This document shows, in pieces, positions 28,572 to 39,600 of a stretch of DNA of 64,000 nt; position 1 is the first letter of the stretch; every line of letters starts with the position of its first letter. The notes under the pieces are model-generated. The model saw only the letters and a list, made by a program, of their open reading frames with translations. It had not been told where the DNA came from and made no database searches. The stretch comes from Kalmanozyma brasiliensis GHG001. Its lineage: Eukaryota > Basidiomycota > Ustilaginomycetes > Ustilaginales. The position numbers and the translations under genes were made by a program. The stretch spans positions 1,240,001 through 1,304,000 of the forward strand of contig NW_015961959.1 of NCBI RefSeq assembly GCF_000497045.1, written 5' to 3'.

Positions 28572-31222
28572 CCCGTGGGCCGACAAAGATATACTTGGCT
28601 GGTACCGCTACTGTGTGCAGCGCCTTCCGGCTTCGGTAGGAAGCGGATCCCGTGTGGAGGCCAAAGGGCGAAAAGTGCAGGCAGCAACCGGCGCTTCAAT
28701 GCAAAAGCTGGATCTGGCTGGCGGAGTGTGAAATGGCTCGCTTGTCCCTTCGTAGTGTCGATCCAAGCACGAGAAAGGGCTGGTGGATGGGTTTGCTGCT
28801 GAAAAAGGGCACAAAGAGAGGGATGCGGATCGCTGCGGATCGGCGGTCTAAGAGAACAATGACGCGAAAAACAGGATTTTTATCGTTCTTGGCTCTGCTG
28901 AGTTTTTTGTTTGCTTTTTTGACCGCAGGAATGGCGTGCCAGTGGAAGCTGAGACACGGCAGAGGGATGCCGAAGAGCAGCTGTACCGCGATACGCTCTT
29001 GGCACGAGTTCCGGTTCAAGCTGAGGCAGAGTGGTCCCGAGAGGCGGAGAAGACAGGCTCGAGCTCTATCTGTGAAAGGCACAGGTGACGGCGGCTGTGA
29101 TACTCTTGGGCTCGTCCTTGGCGTTGGCAGCGGTGCGTGGAGCAAGTCACGGGACGCTCCTAGAGTGTATGATGGTGGATGATGGAAGGCGGGAGAGATC
29201 GGTGTCCAGCGACAGCTCGACAGCTTCTTATACTGCTGAACACGCATCGATGGCAGGCTGAGTGGAGGCAGTGCTTGTCTACTTGACACGTTTCGCAACC
29301 CAGCATCGCCGGGATGATTCACATGCAGACAGGGTGCAGTCTTGACAGCTGAGCATACGCAGAGAGCTTCTATCGGAAGGAGATTAAGCCCACTCGATGG
29401 GCTGAGCGGGTGCTGAGTTTGGCATCATATCGCCCTGACAGCTCATCACGACGAAAGGCCTCGCTTCGATAAGCAGTGCTGCCTCGATCTTCGACTGCGC
29501 GAAAAAGCAGAGTTGAGCCGAAGATCTCAGCGTGCCTGGTAGCTGTTTGCCATCATCACACAATATCGCTAAGCGAGGCCAATCGGCGGTAGAAGCGCCT
29601 GTCAGCATTTCGAGTGTGCAGCACCGTGCAGCTACAGCGGCTTGGGTCGTGAAAGCTAGCGTCTTCCTCGGGCCTCTTTGTGCTTCGACCCACCGAGCCA
29701 TGGTTTCGCAAGTGCCTCCTCACCGAGCTGATACCGATCAGTGATATCCGACGTCCCGTACCTCATGTATCGGCCCACCTAACTCGACATCAATAGCTTG
29801 GCGCAGCGGGTGGGTCGTGGCGGCCCCCTCGTGTCGCCTTATCACAAGATACTTATCATCATCAAAGCCACCACGATCACACAATCACGGGTGTCTTCAA
29901 TGTCGCGACGACCCTATCATTGCGATTGCTGTCACGTCAGCGGAATCTTGAAAGATAGCAAGGCAACTGAGCTTCGCGCCGAGGCTTTCAAGTGCAAACC
30001 TCTCAAGTCCACGGACCTATCATCTCGTAGATATGCAGGTCAGATGTCACAAAACTTCGCGAAAGATCTACCGACAGAACAGGGTGCACATTTGACTCAG
30101 TCTGGCGATCGACGAACTTACACACCTTATTTTTGGCAGGTCCATGAAAGCGAGATCTAGTTTGCGAGGACGGCGAGCGACACACAAGCTCAGTACAACC
30201 TTTCTTTCACGCACTCGCATTGCGTGATGCAGAACTGCCGTGAGCTATATTGGCTTCAAGGACCCTGAGCGCATGTCCACGAGTAAGATTCACAGGCCAA
30301 GAAGAGCGCTGCTGACCGTCCACGTTGCTGAGTCGGTTTGTTCCCAAGATCGCGAGATAGGGTCAGGGCAAAGAAGCGTGAGAAATTCTCCGTAAGCGAG
30401 CATCGGAGAGTTTTTCAGAGCGCTGTCAGAGAGCCTTTTGAACTCTGCGAAACTGTCGATCCGCGGCTGCTCCTGAGTCTGGTGCATGTCAAACTCCCGG
30501 GCACGCCTGGGACTTGCCTGAGACCGACCCTCACGGCATGTATTCGGCTTGTATTGCTCCTTTACGAGCCATTGGCGCGATGACAAGAGTGCGCGATACG
30601 CCGGTCCGGCCGCAAAGCTAGTCTTTCCCGCTGCGTGACAAATGAGGTCAGAAGAACGTGCTACAAGCACCCACCCATATGATGACCTATTCTATCTTCT
30701 CACGCCACCGGTTGGTCCCTTGATGGCTTAGAAAGTCAATCTCGTCTGCGTGCCTTCCCACGCTTCGATAAGATCTGCCCCTGTCTGCGGGACCTTGCTC
30801 CTGTCTTCAGTGGGCTCAGCAACCACGCATGTGAGAGCACAAGCAGAGCGAGCTGACCGGTAGACTGGCAACCACCGATTTCTGATGCCAAGCCGAGCCT
30901 GGGCCGATATCGATCCAGATAGCCTGGTGGTGAGCCTGTCTCAAACCTAAATGGTCACCACCATGTCGTCAGGGTCCACAGAGGCCCGGCCGGTTTGGAG
31001 CGTGAAAGCGATATTTCGCTGGAGCCAAAACAAAACCCTAGTCTAACACTGTTGGGTGGGCCCAATCGGGTCACGCTTATCGGCAGATCGTCGGCGACCT
31101 GCCGCCTCCACACGGCCGGCCTTGCCGCACGGCCTCCCGGCCACATCCCTACGCTCTCTCTCTCTCTCTCCTTCGTACTGTCAACCTCGACGGCTCATTC
31201 AGGCTCCAACAACATCAGCATC
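28572..31222. other. 2.7-kb spacer, two divergent promoters
   Basis: It separates the acyltransferase (-) and the DsbA-like gene (+). Open frames up to about 200 codons have no recognisable domain. A CT microsatellite lies at about 31153-31172 just before the DsbA-like start. No tRNA or other RNA was seen. Confidence 0.5.
31153..31172 (+). promoter_or_regulatory. CT-rich promoter tract
   Basis: An almost pure CT repeat of about 20 bases ends 50 bases before the ATG of the DsbA-like gene. Pyrimidine tracts near transcription starts are common in fungal promoters. Confidence 0.5.
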
Positions 31223-32084
31223 ATGCCCAAGCCAGAGCTTCTACTCCAGGTGGTCACCGACGTGATCTGTCCGTGGTGCTTCGTGGGCTCTCGTCGGCTC
31301 AAAGCCTTCCTAGCCTCGTCGGACTACCTCTCGGAAATCCACCCGTACGTGACACTGTCTCTCAAGATCGAGCCATACATTCTGGACCCGCGCCTTCCCG
31401 CAACATCGTACGATACGCCTGAGAAGTACTACGATGCGATCGAGCGCACCGCCTATACGAAGAACGAGTCGCCGACGAAGCGGTTCTATTATGGGAGCAA
31501 GTTCGGCGGGGGGCTGGATGCGTTTGATGCAAAAATTGGGGCTGCAGCGGAAGAGTTGGGCATGCCAGCCTTTGACTGGCGGAGCGAGGGGAAGGTGGGG
31601 GCAACGTGGAATGCGCATAGGTTGGTGCTGAGAGCGAGCCAAAGGGATGAGAAGGAGGGGGTGAAAAGCGACGAGCCGACGGCGTGCTTGGAGACCCTGC
31701 AGGTACGGCTGATGGACAGGCTCTACGAGGATTTCCATTCCAAGAGTAAGGACATGTCCGACAACGAGCACCTTGCTGGAGTCGCGACCGAGTTCGGTCT
31801 GTTCGATGGAGAGGAGGAGGCGAAGAAGTGGTTGGAATCGGATGACCTCGAGTACGAGCTGGGCAACAAGTTGCAGCAGGCGGATATGAATGGCGTGCAG
31901 AGCATCCCGTTCTACATCCTCAACGTGAGTAACCTGAGCGAGAAGGTGGCTTTAGTATTGACACTGACAACGATGAGGGCTTTTGTTGGCATGACAGGAC
32001 GGCGCGGACCACATGAGCGAAACCGGCTCGCACGCCTCGTTCTTCAAGATGATGCAGATGGCTGTTGCGCCGTACGTCCGCTAG
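31223..32084 (+). CDS. DsbA/FrnE-like thioredoxin-fold oxidoreductase
   Basis: Two exons, 31223-31924 and 31998-32084, give 262 residues. The 73-nt intron (donor GTGAGT, acceptor GACAG) joins SIPFYILN to DGADHMSETGSHASFF, the usual C-terminal end of the family. The active site is CPWC (Cys16 and Cys19) in VTDVICPWCFVGSRR. YGSKFGGGLDAF and WNAHRLVLRAS match the helical insertion of DsbA-like thioredoxin domains (FrnE and 2-hydroxychromene-2-carboxylate isomerase group). The cis-Pro loop is IPFYIL. There is no signal peptide, so a cytosolic disulfide or glutathione-linked oxidoreductase is likely; the substrate is unknown. The same-strand SDR gene starts 482 bases downstream. Confidence 0.9.
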
Positions 32085-32566
32085 CAGGGGGCTTTGTCCA
32101 CATCGAACATCGCTCTACTGTACACCGGTGCAGTGTCCAGCCATTCGGTGCATTTTGCTGCTCACCTACAGGACGACGATCAATCGAGATTTCTGCGCTT
32201 CTGGCTCTGCACTTTTGAGCCTGCTGTCGTGCTGTCTGAGAGGTTGTCTTTCTGGCGGCGGAGGCGGCAGCGAAGAGTGAAGCAGCTTTGCCGATTGAGC
32301 AGACAGCAGCTTGGTGTGACATTTCAAGAATGTTACCCCACAAAATCCACGCACGAGCTGCGCAGTTACCGCACAGTGACCCCAACGAGCGAGGTTGGAC
32401 CCTGACTCTGAGTCTTCTTTCACACTTCAGCCTCTCGAGTTACCGCTCTTGACACCTCATCGAAGCCTATATAGACACCTTGTCTTTTCACCCCTCTCAC
32501 CACATCTTCCCATCGCCGAACTGCTCTGTCTTCAACACCAACCACACCAAGAGCACGCAAACCAAG
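32085..32566. other. promoter region of the SDR gene
   Basis: These 482 bases hold the 3' end of the DsbA-like gene and the SDR promoter, including TATATA at 32468 and a CT/CA-rich leader. No other feature was seen. Confidence 0.55.
32468..32473 (+). promoter_or_regulatory. TATA box of the SDR gene
   Basis: TATATA in CCTATATAGACACC lies 99 bases upstream of the ATG at 32567, much like the arrangement at the MFS gene at 5.7 kb. Confidence 0.6.
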
Positions 32567-33742
32567 ATGGCTCCACCTTCCGTATACGACACGCACTGCG
32601 AGGGTCCCGGACTGCTGCCCACCACCACGCCCTGGTCGCAGCGCTACTGCAAGCTTCGCCAGTACACCGGCGAGTCTCTCGCTACTCTCTCTTTTCCCTC
32701 TCCCACTTCTCCGGACTACGACTGCACAGGCAAGACCGTCATCATCTCCGGGTCCAACTCCGGAATTGGCAAGGAGGCGGCGATCTTCTTCGCTGCTGCG
32801 GGGGCGAACGTCATCATGGCCTGTCGGGTTGTCTCGCACGAGCAGCACCCCAAAGAGGCCCGCAAGGACGTTGTTGCTGCAGCAAAGGTGGAGGATGACA
32901 AGGTGGAGATGTGGGAGATCGACTGTTCCTCTCTCGCCTCGGTCTCGTCCTTTGCTGCACGCTTCATCGAGAGCGGCCGCACACTTGATATTCTCGTCAA
33001 CAACGCCGGTCTCACCGCCGGCAAACGTCGAATCACGGACGAAGGCTTTGAACTCACTCGCGCGGTCAACCTTCTCTCCCACGTCTTGCTGACTCTGTCG
33101 CTTCTGCCGGCGATGAAAAAGAGCAAAGCACCCCGAGTGGTCAACACGTGCAGCATCTTTCACCACGGTGCCAAGCTCGATTTTGCCAACATGGACAACG
33201 AGAAGGCGACACCCCTGGGACCCAACTGCGTCCAGGCGTACTGCGACTCCAAGCTCTGGCTTCTCATGTGGAGTGTCGAGCTGCAGGAGCGATTGAGTCG
33301 GAGTGAGGAGTACCGGCATGTGGTCGTGCACGGCATTCACCCCGGGTTTGTCGGGAGCAACATCTGGGCCAATCCGGATAGCACGACGCCGCGGGTGCTG
33401 AAGATGATCATCGGCCAACTGGTGAATAGGCTGTCAGTCAGCTCAAAGCAGGGGAGTTTCGCGATTGTTCACGCTGCCCTGGCGCCCGAGTTGGGCGTGC
33501 CAAAGGAGATGCTGAGGGAGAAGAGCAAGCTGGAAAAGGGGGAGAGCGCCAAATGGGGTGGCAAATTCGTCAATAGGAATGTGGTGGATGCGACGCGAAG
33601 GCCTGAGGTGGATGATGTGCTGGCGAGGTCCAGGTTGTGGCAGAGGGTGTGGGAGGATGTCGAGGCGGAGAAGAGGGGATTGGGCAAGGATCTGCCAGGT
33701 CATTTGGAAAGCGTCAAGCTGCTTGGCCAGGTCGCAAAGTGA
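32567..33742 (+). CDS. short-chain dehydrogenase/reductase
   Basis: 391 residues, single exon. The Rossmann cofactor motif is IISGSNSGIGKEAA (TGxxxGIG type), followed by LDILVNNAG (NNAG motif) and the active-site YxxxK in QAYCDSKLWLLMW. The length and the C-terminal tail with YRHVVVHGIHPGFVGSNIW fit the classical SDR group that includes retinol-dehydrogenase-like and DHRSX-like enzymes. The residue after the glycine motif does not settle NADPH versus NADH. An N-terminal extension of about 50 residues precedes the fold and lacks a signal peptide. The substrate cannot be predicted. Start: ATG at 32567, A at -3, below a TATA box; it is the first ATG in frame. Confidence 0.92.
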   Translation: MAPPSVYDTHCEGPGLLPTTTPWSQRYCKLRQYTGESLATLSFPSPTSPDYDCTGKTVIISGSNSGIGKEAAIFFAAAGANVIMACRVVSHEQHPKEARKDVVAAAKVEDDKVEMWEIDCSSLASVSSFAARFIESGRTLDILVNNAGLTAGKRRITDEGFELTRAVNLLSHVLLTLSLLPAMKKSKAPRVVNTCSIFHHGAKLDFANMDNEKATPLGPNCVQAYCDSKLWLLMWSVELQERLSRSEEYRHVVVHGIHPGFVGSNIWANPDSTTPRVLKMIIGQLVNRLSVSSKQGSFAIVHAALAPELGVPKEMLREKSKLEKGESAKWGGKFVNRNVVDATRRPEVDDVLARSRLWQRVWEDVEAEKRGLGKDLPGHLESVKLLGQVAK

Positions 33743-33963
33743 GTTGGTGTTCTGCATTGAACTCGCTTGCGCTCAGCACCGCACGCTCGCACCGAGAAGA
33801 ACAATGACATGATGTCGCCTCGAGCCACAGTCAGATCGTACGACACAAGATGGATGAATGAGATTAGAAGTACATTGAGCCCACGACCACCGCAGCGCAG
33901 TCGCAGGATCAAATCTGATAAAGTCTATGGGATGCGAGCTCTATAAGATGCAAGTTGAGGGTA

Positions 33964-36654
33964 CTAGCAGATGTATTGGCTGCCAAAGTAGGTGACGCTC
34001 TCGCGCCACGAGTCGGCTTCTCGATTCCAGACCCGTTCGAGGACGTCAAAGGCGGTCGAGGGGCCAGCGGTGCTCTTCCATTTGGAACGTCGGACGAAGC
34101 TGCGGACCTGATCGCGCTCGGTATCGTTCTGCGCGTAGGAACCAAAGACGAGCGAGGGCCACATGAGGCCTTGTTCGAGCTTGTCAGGGATCGCGCCGAG
34201 CAGGGCGATGCTGCGCGACACAAGCTCGCGCACAGCGAGGCTCGAGGCAGGTCGATTGAAGACGCTGACGTAGAGGTCAATCAGCAGAGCATTGCGGTAG
34301 AGGTGGTTGCCGAGTCGCAGCCGGTTGACGTCGTGTTTTCGTTCGCTATTCGACGACGTCAAGAAAAGTCGCCCTGACTTGTAGGGCTCCGTGGAGGGCG
34401 TGATCGACGAGCCGTTCGTCTTGTGGTCTTCCACTTCAGCCGTGTCGTCCTCGCTCAGCTGTCGATCGATGCTTTTGAGCGCCAAAAGCTGCTCTGCTTC
34501 GCTCAAAGTACGCGCGGCACCTTTCCAGAAGGTGCCGGCCTCGAGATCGCGGATCACCAGTCCGAGCTCTTCCCTGAGCGCTAGACTGTCGAGCGCTGCG
34601 CTGCCATCTTCGGCTGTGCTGCGACTGCTCTTCCGATTGCCGTAGGCGACCTCCTCGGCACGCTTGAACCTGCGCATGGTGTCGAGGGTCTCGGTAATAA
34701 GCTCCAAAGTAACCATCGAGATGCTAAAAGTGGTCTCTGCCACCGTGTTGCGTGTCTGCTCAAAGATGGCTGCATCCGAGTTGGTCCAATTGAACGGTAG
34801 CAGCCTCTTCAAGCGAGCTGGGTTGTAGTCCCAGTCAGTGATCGCCGTGTACTGAGCGAGACAGCATTCGTAGACGCCAACAACGGTGCCGAGGAACAGT
34901 AGCCTACCGTAGTTGGTGAGGTTGTCTGGAGGCATGATGGGTGGGTCTTCGGGCGATCCGAGGATGGTCTCGCCATTGACCGATGGAAAGAGACGCTGGA
35001 TGGAAATGTGCTCGACGGCATCAGCGAGGAATTGTTCGGCCTGGTTGAAATAGGAAGGCAGCATGAGCGACTTGCCGATGGAGCTGCATGCCAAGATGAG
35101 CAGCAGCATGGTCGCAGCATTGCTGCCCGGCGGCAGCTCGTCACCGTTGGTACTGGAGTTGGTCTCGATGACAGAGAAACGACGACGGCGACTTGGCTGG
35201 TGCTGCTGCTGCTGGAGAGCTTTGACAGCGGAGAGGTGATGGCGCTCGGCTGCGGCCACCAGCTGGTCCTCGCTCATGTTTGCGAGCGACTTGAGAGCGT
35301 CGGAGTCTTTGTCGACCGGGTGAGTGCCATCGTCTGCGCTGGCTTGTCGCGCTGCAATCAAGGCCGCAAGAGCATGGGCCATGGCCTGACCTTGGTCCAT
35401 GCGAGCGACAGCTTGAAGCATGCCAAAGTAAGCGTCAGCGCCTTTGTTGGGCTGGGTCATGACGACTCTCGGCAGCGAATGCACAGCGGCTATGAACTCT
35501 TCTGGATCTGCGTCCGTCGAAGTATAGTCAAAGACGGGCTTGTGACGGGGCTGCGACGAATTGGAGGAACGCCTAGGAGACGGACTGAGCGGGGCCTCGG
35601 AGCGGGAGTCATGATCGTTGCCGTTGATGCGATGTGATGCAGATGCAGAGGAGGCTGTTGCATAGCCAGGAGGGAAGGAGTGCGAGGCGGGAATGCGGTG
35701 TTGCGCTGCAGCGTGGTCGTGGGCAGCGTGTCCGAGAGGGACATAGCTACGTTGGCTGGCGTTGGCGACGACGGGACTGGTGCGGTTGGCGGGCGAAGTG
35801 TCAACCGAGCGATGGACAGGGTTGGGCGAGCCGATGGAACGACGCGACGGAGGCGACACGCTTGTGATCGGCGGAAGCGAGGTGGAAGCCGCCATGGCAG
35901 CGGCGTTGGGTTGGTGAGGAGAGATGGGAGGCAGCTGATTGCCTTTGCTGCTCGACTGACTGTGATTGGAAGCGATCCGATAATGAGCGTCGTAAGTCTG
36001 TCGAGCACGCGCATCCTGATACGCCGCGTTGGGTGAAGTGGACGAAGACGAGCCGGGATAGTCGTCGTAGCGCGGGCGCTTGTAGATGTGCTGCTGCGTC
36101 GTGTAGTCCCACTCGGCTGCTGCGCTCGCGGACAGTGGCGGTGGAGGATATTGCAGCTGTGACGCCTGTGCGTGCTGATGCTGCTGCTGCTGCGGCTGCG
36201 AATGGCTATAGGAATGGGGCGGATAGGTATAGTGAGCGGCCGGAGGCGGGAACTGCCTCTGCGCCGCGTAGTCGGAATGCTCTGCCGAAGCTGTGTAAGG
36301 ATGGGGGTGGTGATGATAGGAAGGGAACTGACTGCGCCGCGCAGCCTGCTGTGGTGCGTAGCTTGAGGTGGACGAAGAGCGAGATAGCATGGGCGAAACG
36401 TGCATCGAGAGGCCGTTGGGATAGGAAGAGGAAGAGGTGACGGAAGGCGAAGGGTAGTCATTGTTAGGCGACATGCCGGAACTAGCATCCATGAGTGACT
36501 CTGAGTTGACGTCAGGATAGCGACAGCCTTCGCCGGCACGGACGCAGCGAGTGCAATGAGGACGAAGCTCGTCGCACTTTTTCTTCTTGTTGCGACAATT
36601 CCAGCATCCTGCTTTGGAGCGCCGAAAGAGCTGGCGCCTGGCAGAGGTGGTCAT
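33964..36654 (-). CDS. Zn2Cys6 transcription factor (Fungal_trans_2 type)
   Basis: 896 residues, single exon. The binuclear zinc cluster starts at residue 17: Cys17, 20, 27, 34, 37 and 43 in GCWNCRNKKKKCDELRPHCTR and the following bases, preceded by a basic RRQLFRRSK stretch. Residues about 50-390 are low-complexity, rich in Ser, Pro, His, Tyr and Gln, with short glutamine runs. The C-terminal half contains a helical fungal transcription-factor domain: FIAAVHSLPRVVMTQPNKGADAYFG, LLLILACSSIGKSLMLPSYF and GRLLFLGTVVGVYECCLAQY. It should be a nuclear DNA-binding regulator; its targets are unknown. The ATG at 36654 is fixed by its closeness to the zinc cluster. A very long gene-free stretch lies upstream. 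Confidence 0.93.
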   Translation of the reverse strand: MTTSARRQLFRRSKAGCWNCRNKKKKCDELRPHCTRCVRAGEGCRYPDVNSESLMDASSGMSPNNDYPSPSVTSSSSYPNGLSMHVSPMLSRSSSTSSYAPQQAARRSQFPSYHHHPHPYTASAEHSDYAAQRQFPPPAAHYTYPPHSYSHSQPQQQQHQHAQASQLQYPPPPLSASAAAEWDYTTQQHIYKRPRYDDYPGSSSSTSPNAAYQDARARQTYDAHYRIASNHSQSSSKGNQLPPISPHQPNAAAMAASTSLPPITSVSPPSRRSIGSPNPVHRSVDTSPANRTSPVVANASQRSYVPLGHAAHDHAAAQHRIPASHSFPPGYATASSASASHRINGNDHDSRSEAPLSPSPRRSSNSSQPRHKPVFDYTSTDADPEEFIAAVHSLPRVVMTQPNKGADAYFGMLQAVARMDQGQAMAHALAALIAARQASADDGTHPVDKDSDALKSLANMSEDQLVAAAERHHLSAVKALQQQQHQPSRRRRFSVIETNSSTNGDELPPGSNAATMLLLILACSSIGKSLMLPSYFNQAEQFLADAVEHISIQRLFPSVNGETILGSPEDPPIMPPDNLTNYGRLLFLGTVVGVYECCLAQYTAITDWDYNPARLKRLLPFNWTNSDAAIFEQTRNTVAETTFSISMVTLELITETLDTMRRFKRAEEVAYGNRKSSRSTAEDGSAALDSLALREELGLVIRDLEAGTFWKGAARTLSEAEQLLALKSIDRQLSEDDTAEVEDHKTNGSSITPSTEPYKSGRLFLTSSNSERKHDVNRLRLGNHLYRNALLIDLYVSVFNRPASSLAVRELVSRSIALLGAIPDKLEQGLMWPSLVFGSYAQNDTERDQVRSFVRRSKWKSTAGPSTAFDVLERVWNREADSWRESVTYFGSQYIC

Positions 36655-39600
36655 GCGAGCAGTTGAGGGTGCGCCTGCCGCGACCTTGGCCAGAACGAGA
36701 AGCGAAATGGGAGCGTCTAGCTCTCAGGCGTTTGGTATGCCTGGACTGGAGGGTTAGACGGTGCGAACGTGTTGGGCGATGCTGACGGTGATGAGACGTA
36801 GATGATGCCGAAGGGACTGCGAGTGGATACGAGACGACGATGGTGAGGCTGAGGCTGCAAGGATTGTGGATGATGTCGATGATGATGATGGATATCAGGA
36901 GCAAGTGATGGTAGAAAGGAAGGCCATGGATGGCGAGAAGAATAGGATGGCGAGCGAAACGATGAGCAGGGGCTGGGAGGTGATTGCCGGTATGGTGCGC
37001 CAAGACTGCAGATACGACGGCCAATGATCCGAAGGGCAGGGCGATGGGCGGCGGCAAGGTGAGACCAGGGCAGGTGGCGATGTCTTAGATGGAAGATGGA
37101 AGGGCAGGAGGAGACTAGCTGAAGACGAGAGGGTAGAAGTGAATCTATGCAGAAGCAAGACGATCCGGGCTAGACCACCGTATGCGAGCGGGCGGCTGAG
37201 CAGAAGCAGCAGCAGCAGCTGAACATGAGACTACAAAGAAGGCTGAGAGGATCGGAGTTGAAAGATGGGAGTGAGCTGGAAGGAGGGGGACGAAGAAGAG
37301 CAGACGGGCTGGCAGTCAGGACGCATGGAAGCAGGGGCAGTCCGGGTTTGTTTGTGGCTGATCAATTGAGACAAGCGAGGTCGGGGGACATGGAAAAGGG
37401 ACGGGCAGGTGGGAGGAATAAGGTTGGCGAGGGCGGTTGGCTGGCTCCGCTGTCGCGCTTGCAACAATGACCTTCAGCCAAGCAGAGAGAGGGGCAAATG
37501 AGCTCAGCGGAGCTGGCAAGACCAAGCAAGCGATGGGCGCGCGAGCGTTTGGTGGAGCGGGCAAAGCGCACTTGAATGCCGACAGAGCTGTCTTGCATCT
37601 GCGAGCGATGGTCAGCCAGTCAGATGAAGAGAGCAAAGGCAATGACAGTCGATGTTCCCATTCGCGATGCTGCTGCTGCTGCCGCTGCTGCTTGGGGTGG
37701 GATCGAGGCAGAGGCTGAGATGAACCAGGGCGGACGGCCAAGTTGGATGACGAACAAGTCTCGGACTCAGCAGAAGAATTACTGGATCGCACCCAGGTAC
37801 AGATGCGAAGCCAGTTGCTCACGAGCCAAAACGAGGCGTAGCCAACCACACAGCACAGCTTCAGCACACAACCCTTGCTGTGTACGCCTTGTTCTGATCG
37901 TCTCGGCCTGCAGCGCGCTGTCCGTGCTCGTTGCAGGATAGTGGCCTGTGACGGACCGATGAATGAGCCGAACCACAGTCGCAACCCAGCCGACAAATCA
38001 ACAGGCCCGTGACCCATTTGATATTAAAATAAAATCATAATTCACAGCCGAGGCCAATTGCTCAAAAAGGGGTACAGTAGCGAGGTGAGGATCTTCGCTC
38101 GGCTAGAAATGAAATCTGCTTTCGAGTTGACCTCTTGACGTTCAAAGTGGGATTCAACTTGCAGAGGCGTGGTCGCGTCTACGCCCAAAAGAGCGGCTAT
38201 GGGACCGAAGCTTGGATCACCGAGACCGATGATCGAGTGCTGGCAGCTGCTCACTCTCGTTCTCAAGCTGGAATTGTGTTTGCAAAGAGATGCGCAACCA
38301 ATTGTTTGGCAAAGAAACAGATCTGAGACATTTGGGCGTGACACAGCGTTGTCTCGCAATCCAGCCAGGAACACGACGGCATTGACGACGACTGCTATTC
38401 GCCACCTCGCCCCCTGCTCATCATCGAGATTACGATCCGTCGAGCGTTGTCCTTCTGCGAGTCTTGCCGAGGATAGATGCGAGAGTTCAAGTCGGCTGCG
38501 GCAAGCGTTGGCGCAGGCCATCTAAAAATACGACTGCTTTCAACACAATGAAATTAGGAAGCCGGATAACTTAGTGGCCGAGCAGCATGAATGCCTCGGA
38601 ACAAGTCATAGCGCAGCGTGGTTCATGAAGAGAGGACGCTATTGTTCTCTCTAGCCCCTCAGTGGAGGCCTCTGTTCAAATGGAACGCTGTTTAAATGCA
38701 GCATATGTCGTCAGTGGTGGGAGTGTCTGTGAGCGTGGGAGCGTGACAGGGCATCGGCCAGCTCCCGACCCGTCGTGTGCGGATGTTCCGCCCACATTGG
38801 CCAGACCAGGTGGCTTTGTTCGGACCGAATCCGATCCTCGTAACAGCCGCATGTCATCTCACCCCTTGACATCGTGGGAACGCTGCGTCAGCTCGTTTTG
38901 GTGAATGTGATTCCAGCCGTGCGACCCTTGCCGGGCGCTTGAAGCGGCTACGCCGTAGCATCGGATCATGCCGAAATGAAAAATCAGGAGGCGGTGCAGG
39001 CTGATGGTCGGTGGGGGCAGCCCACTTGATCACCCTCCTACGTAGCTCTCGTTGGCTCTCGTTCGCTCGACCACCGTCTCACGATGAGCAGCTATCCCAT
39101 ATCAAGGTTGACCATCAACGACCAAAGCCCCTCACACAATCAAAAGTAGCAACGTTCCAGCCGGCCAAGCTCGATAGTGGAGCGCAATCGAGGGTCCTGT
39201 AAAGGGCACACCCGGGAAACGCGAGCATGAGAGCATGAGAAAATTCAACAAATTAATGGCCGCGTTGCTTCCGCCCTGAGCGAGTGGGCAGCTGAGCACA
39301 CAAAAAGCGCGAAGATTTGCCTCTGAGACATTGTTTTTTGGTCTTGGATTGCCGCCTCACCCAAGCCCAGATCTGGTCTCGCTCACTCGCACCCTGGATT
39401 TCATCTCCTTCTCCTCTGCGACTCAGCCTTCCCAGCCGCTGCTATGCTAGTCACCGTTGAGCTCCACCAATCATCAGCCTGCTTGTCGTCTCACTCGTCT
39501 TCGTCTTCCTTCGTCGTCGACGTCGGCCACTCAGGTTTCACTTGCCGCCCACCGTGCCACCGCTTCCTGTCACGCCCACCCACCCATCCAAACTTTTCTG

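Noticed and set aside
38042..38521. 159-codon minus-strand ATG frame in the large gap
   Set aside because: Weak start context, no domain, and composition looks random. Left as part of the gene-free stretch.
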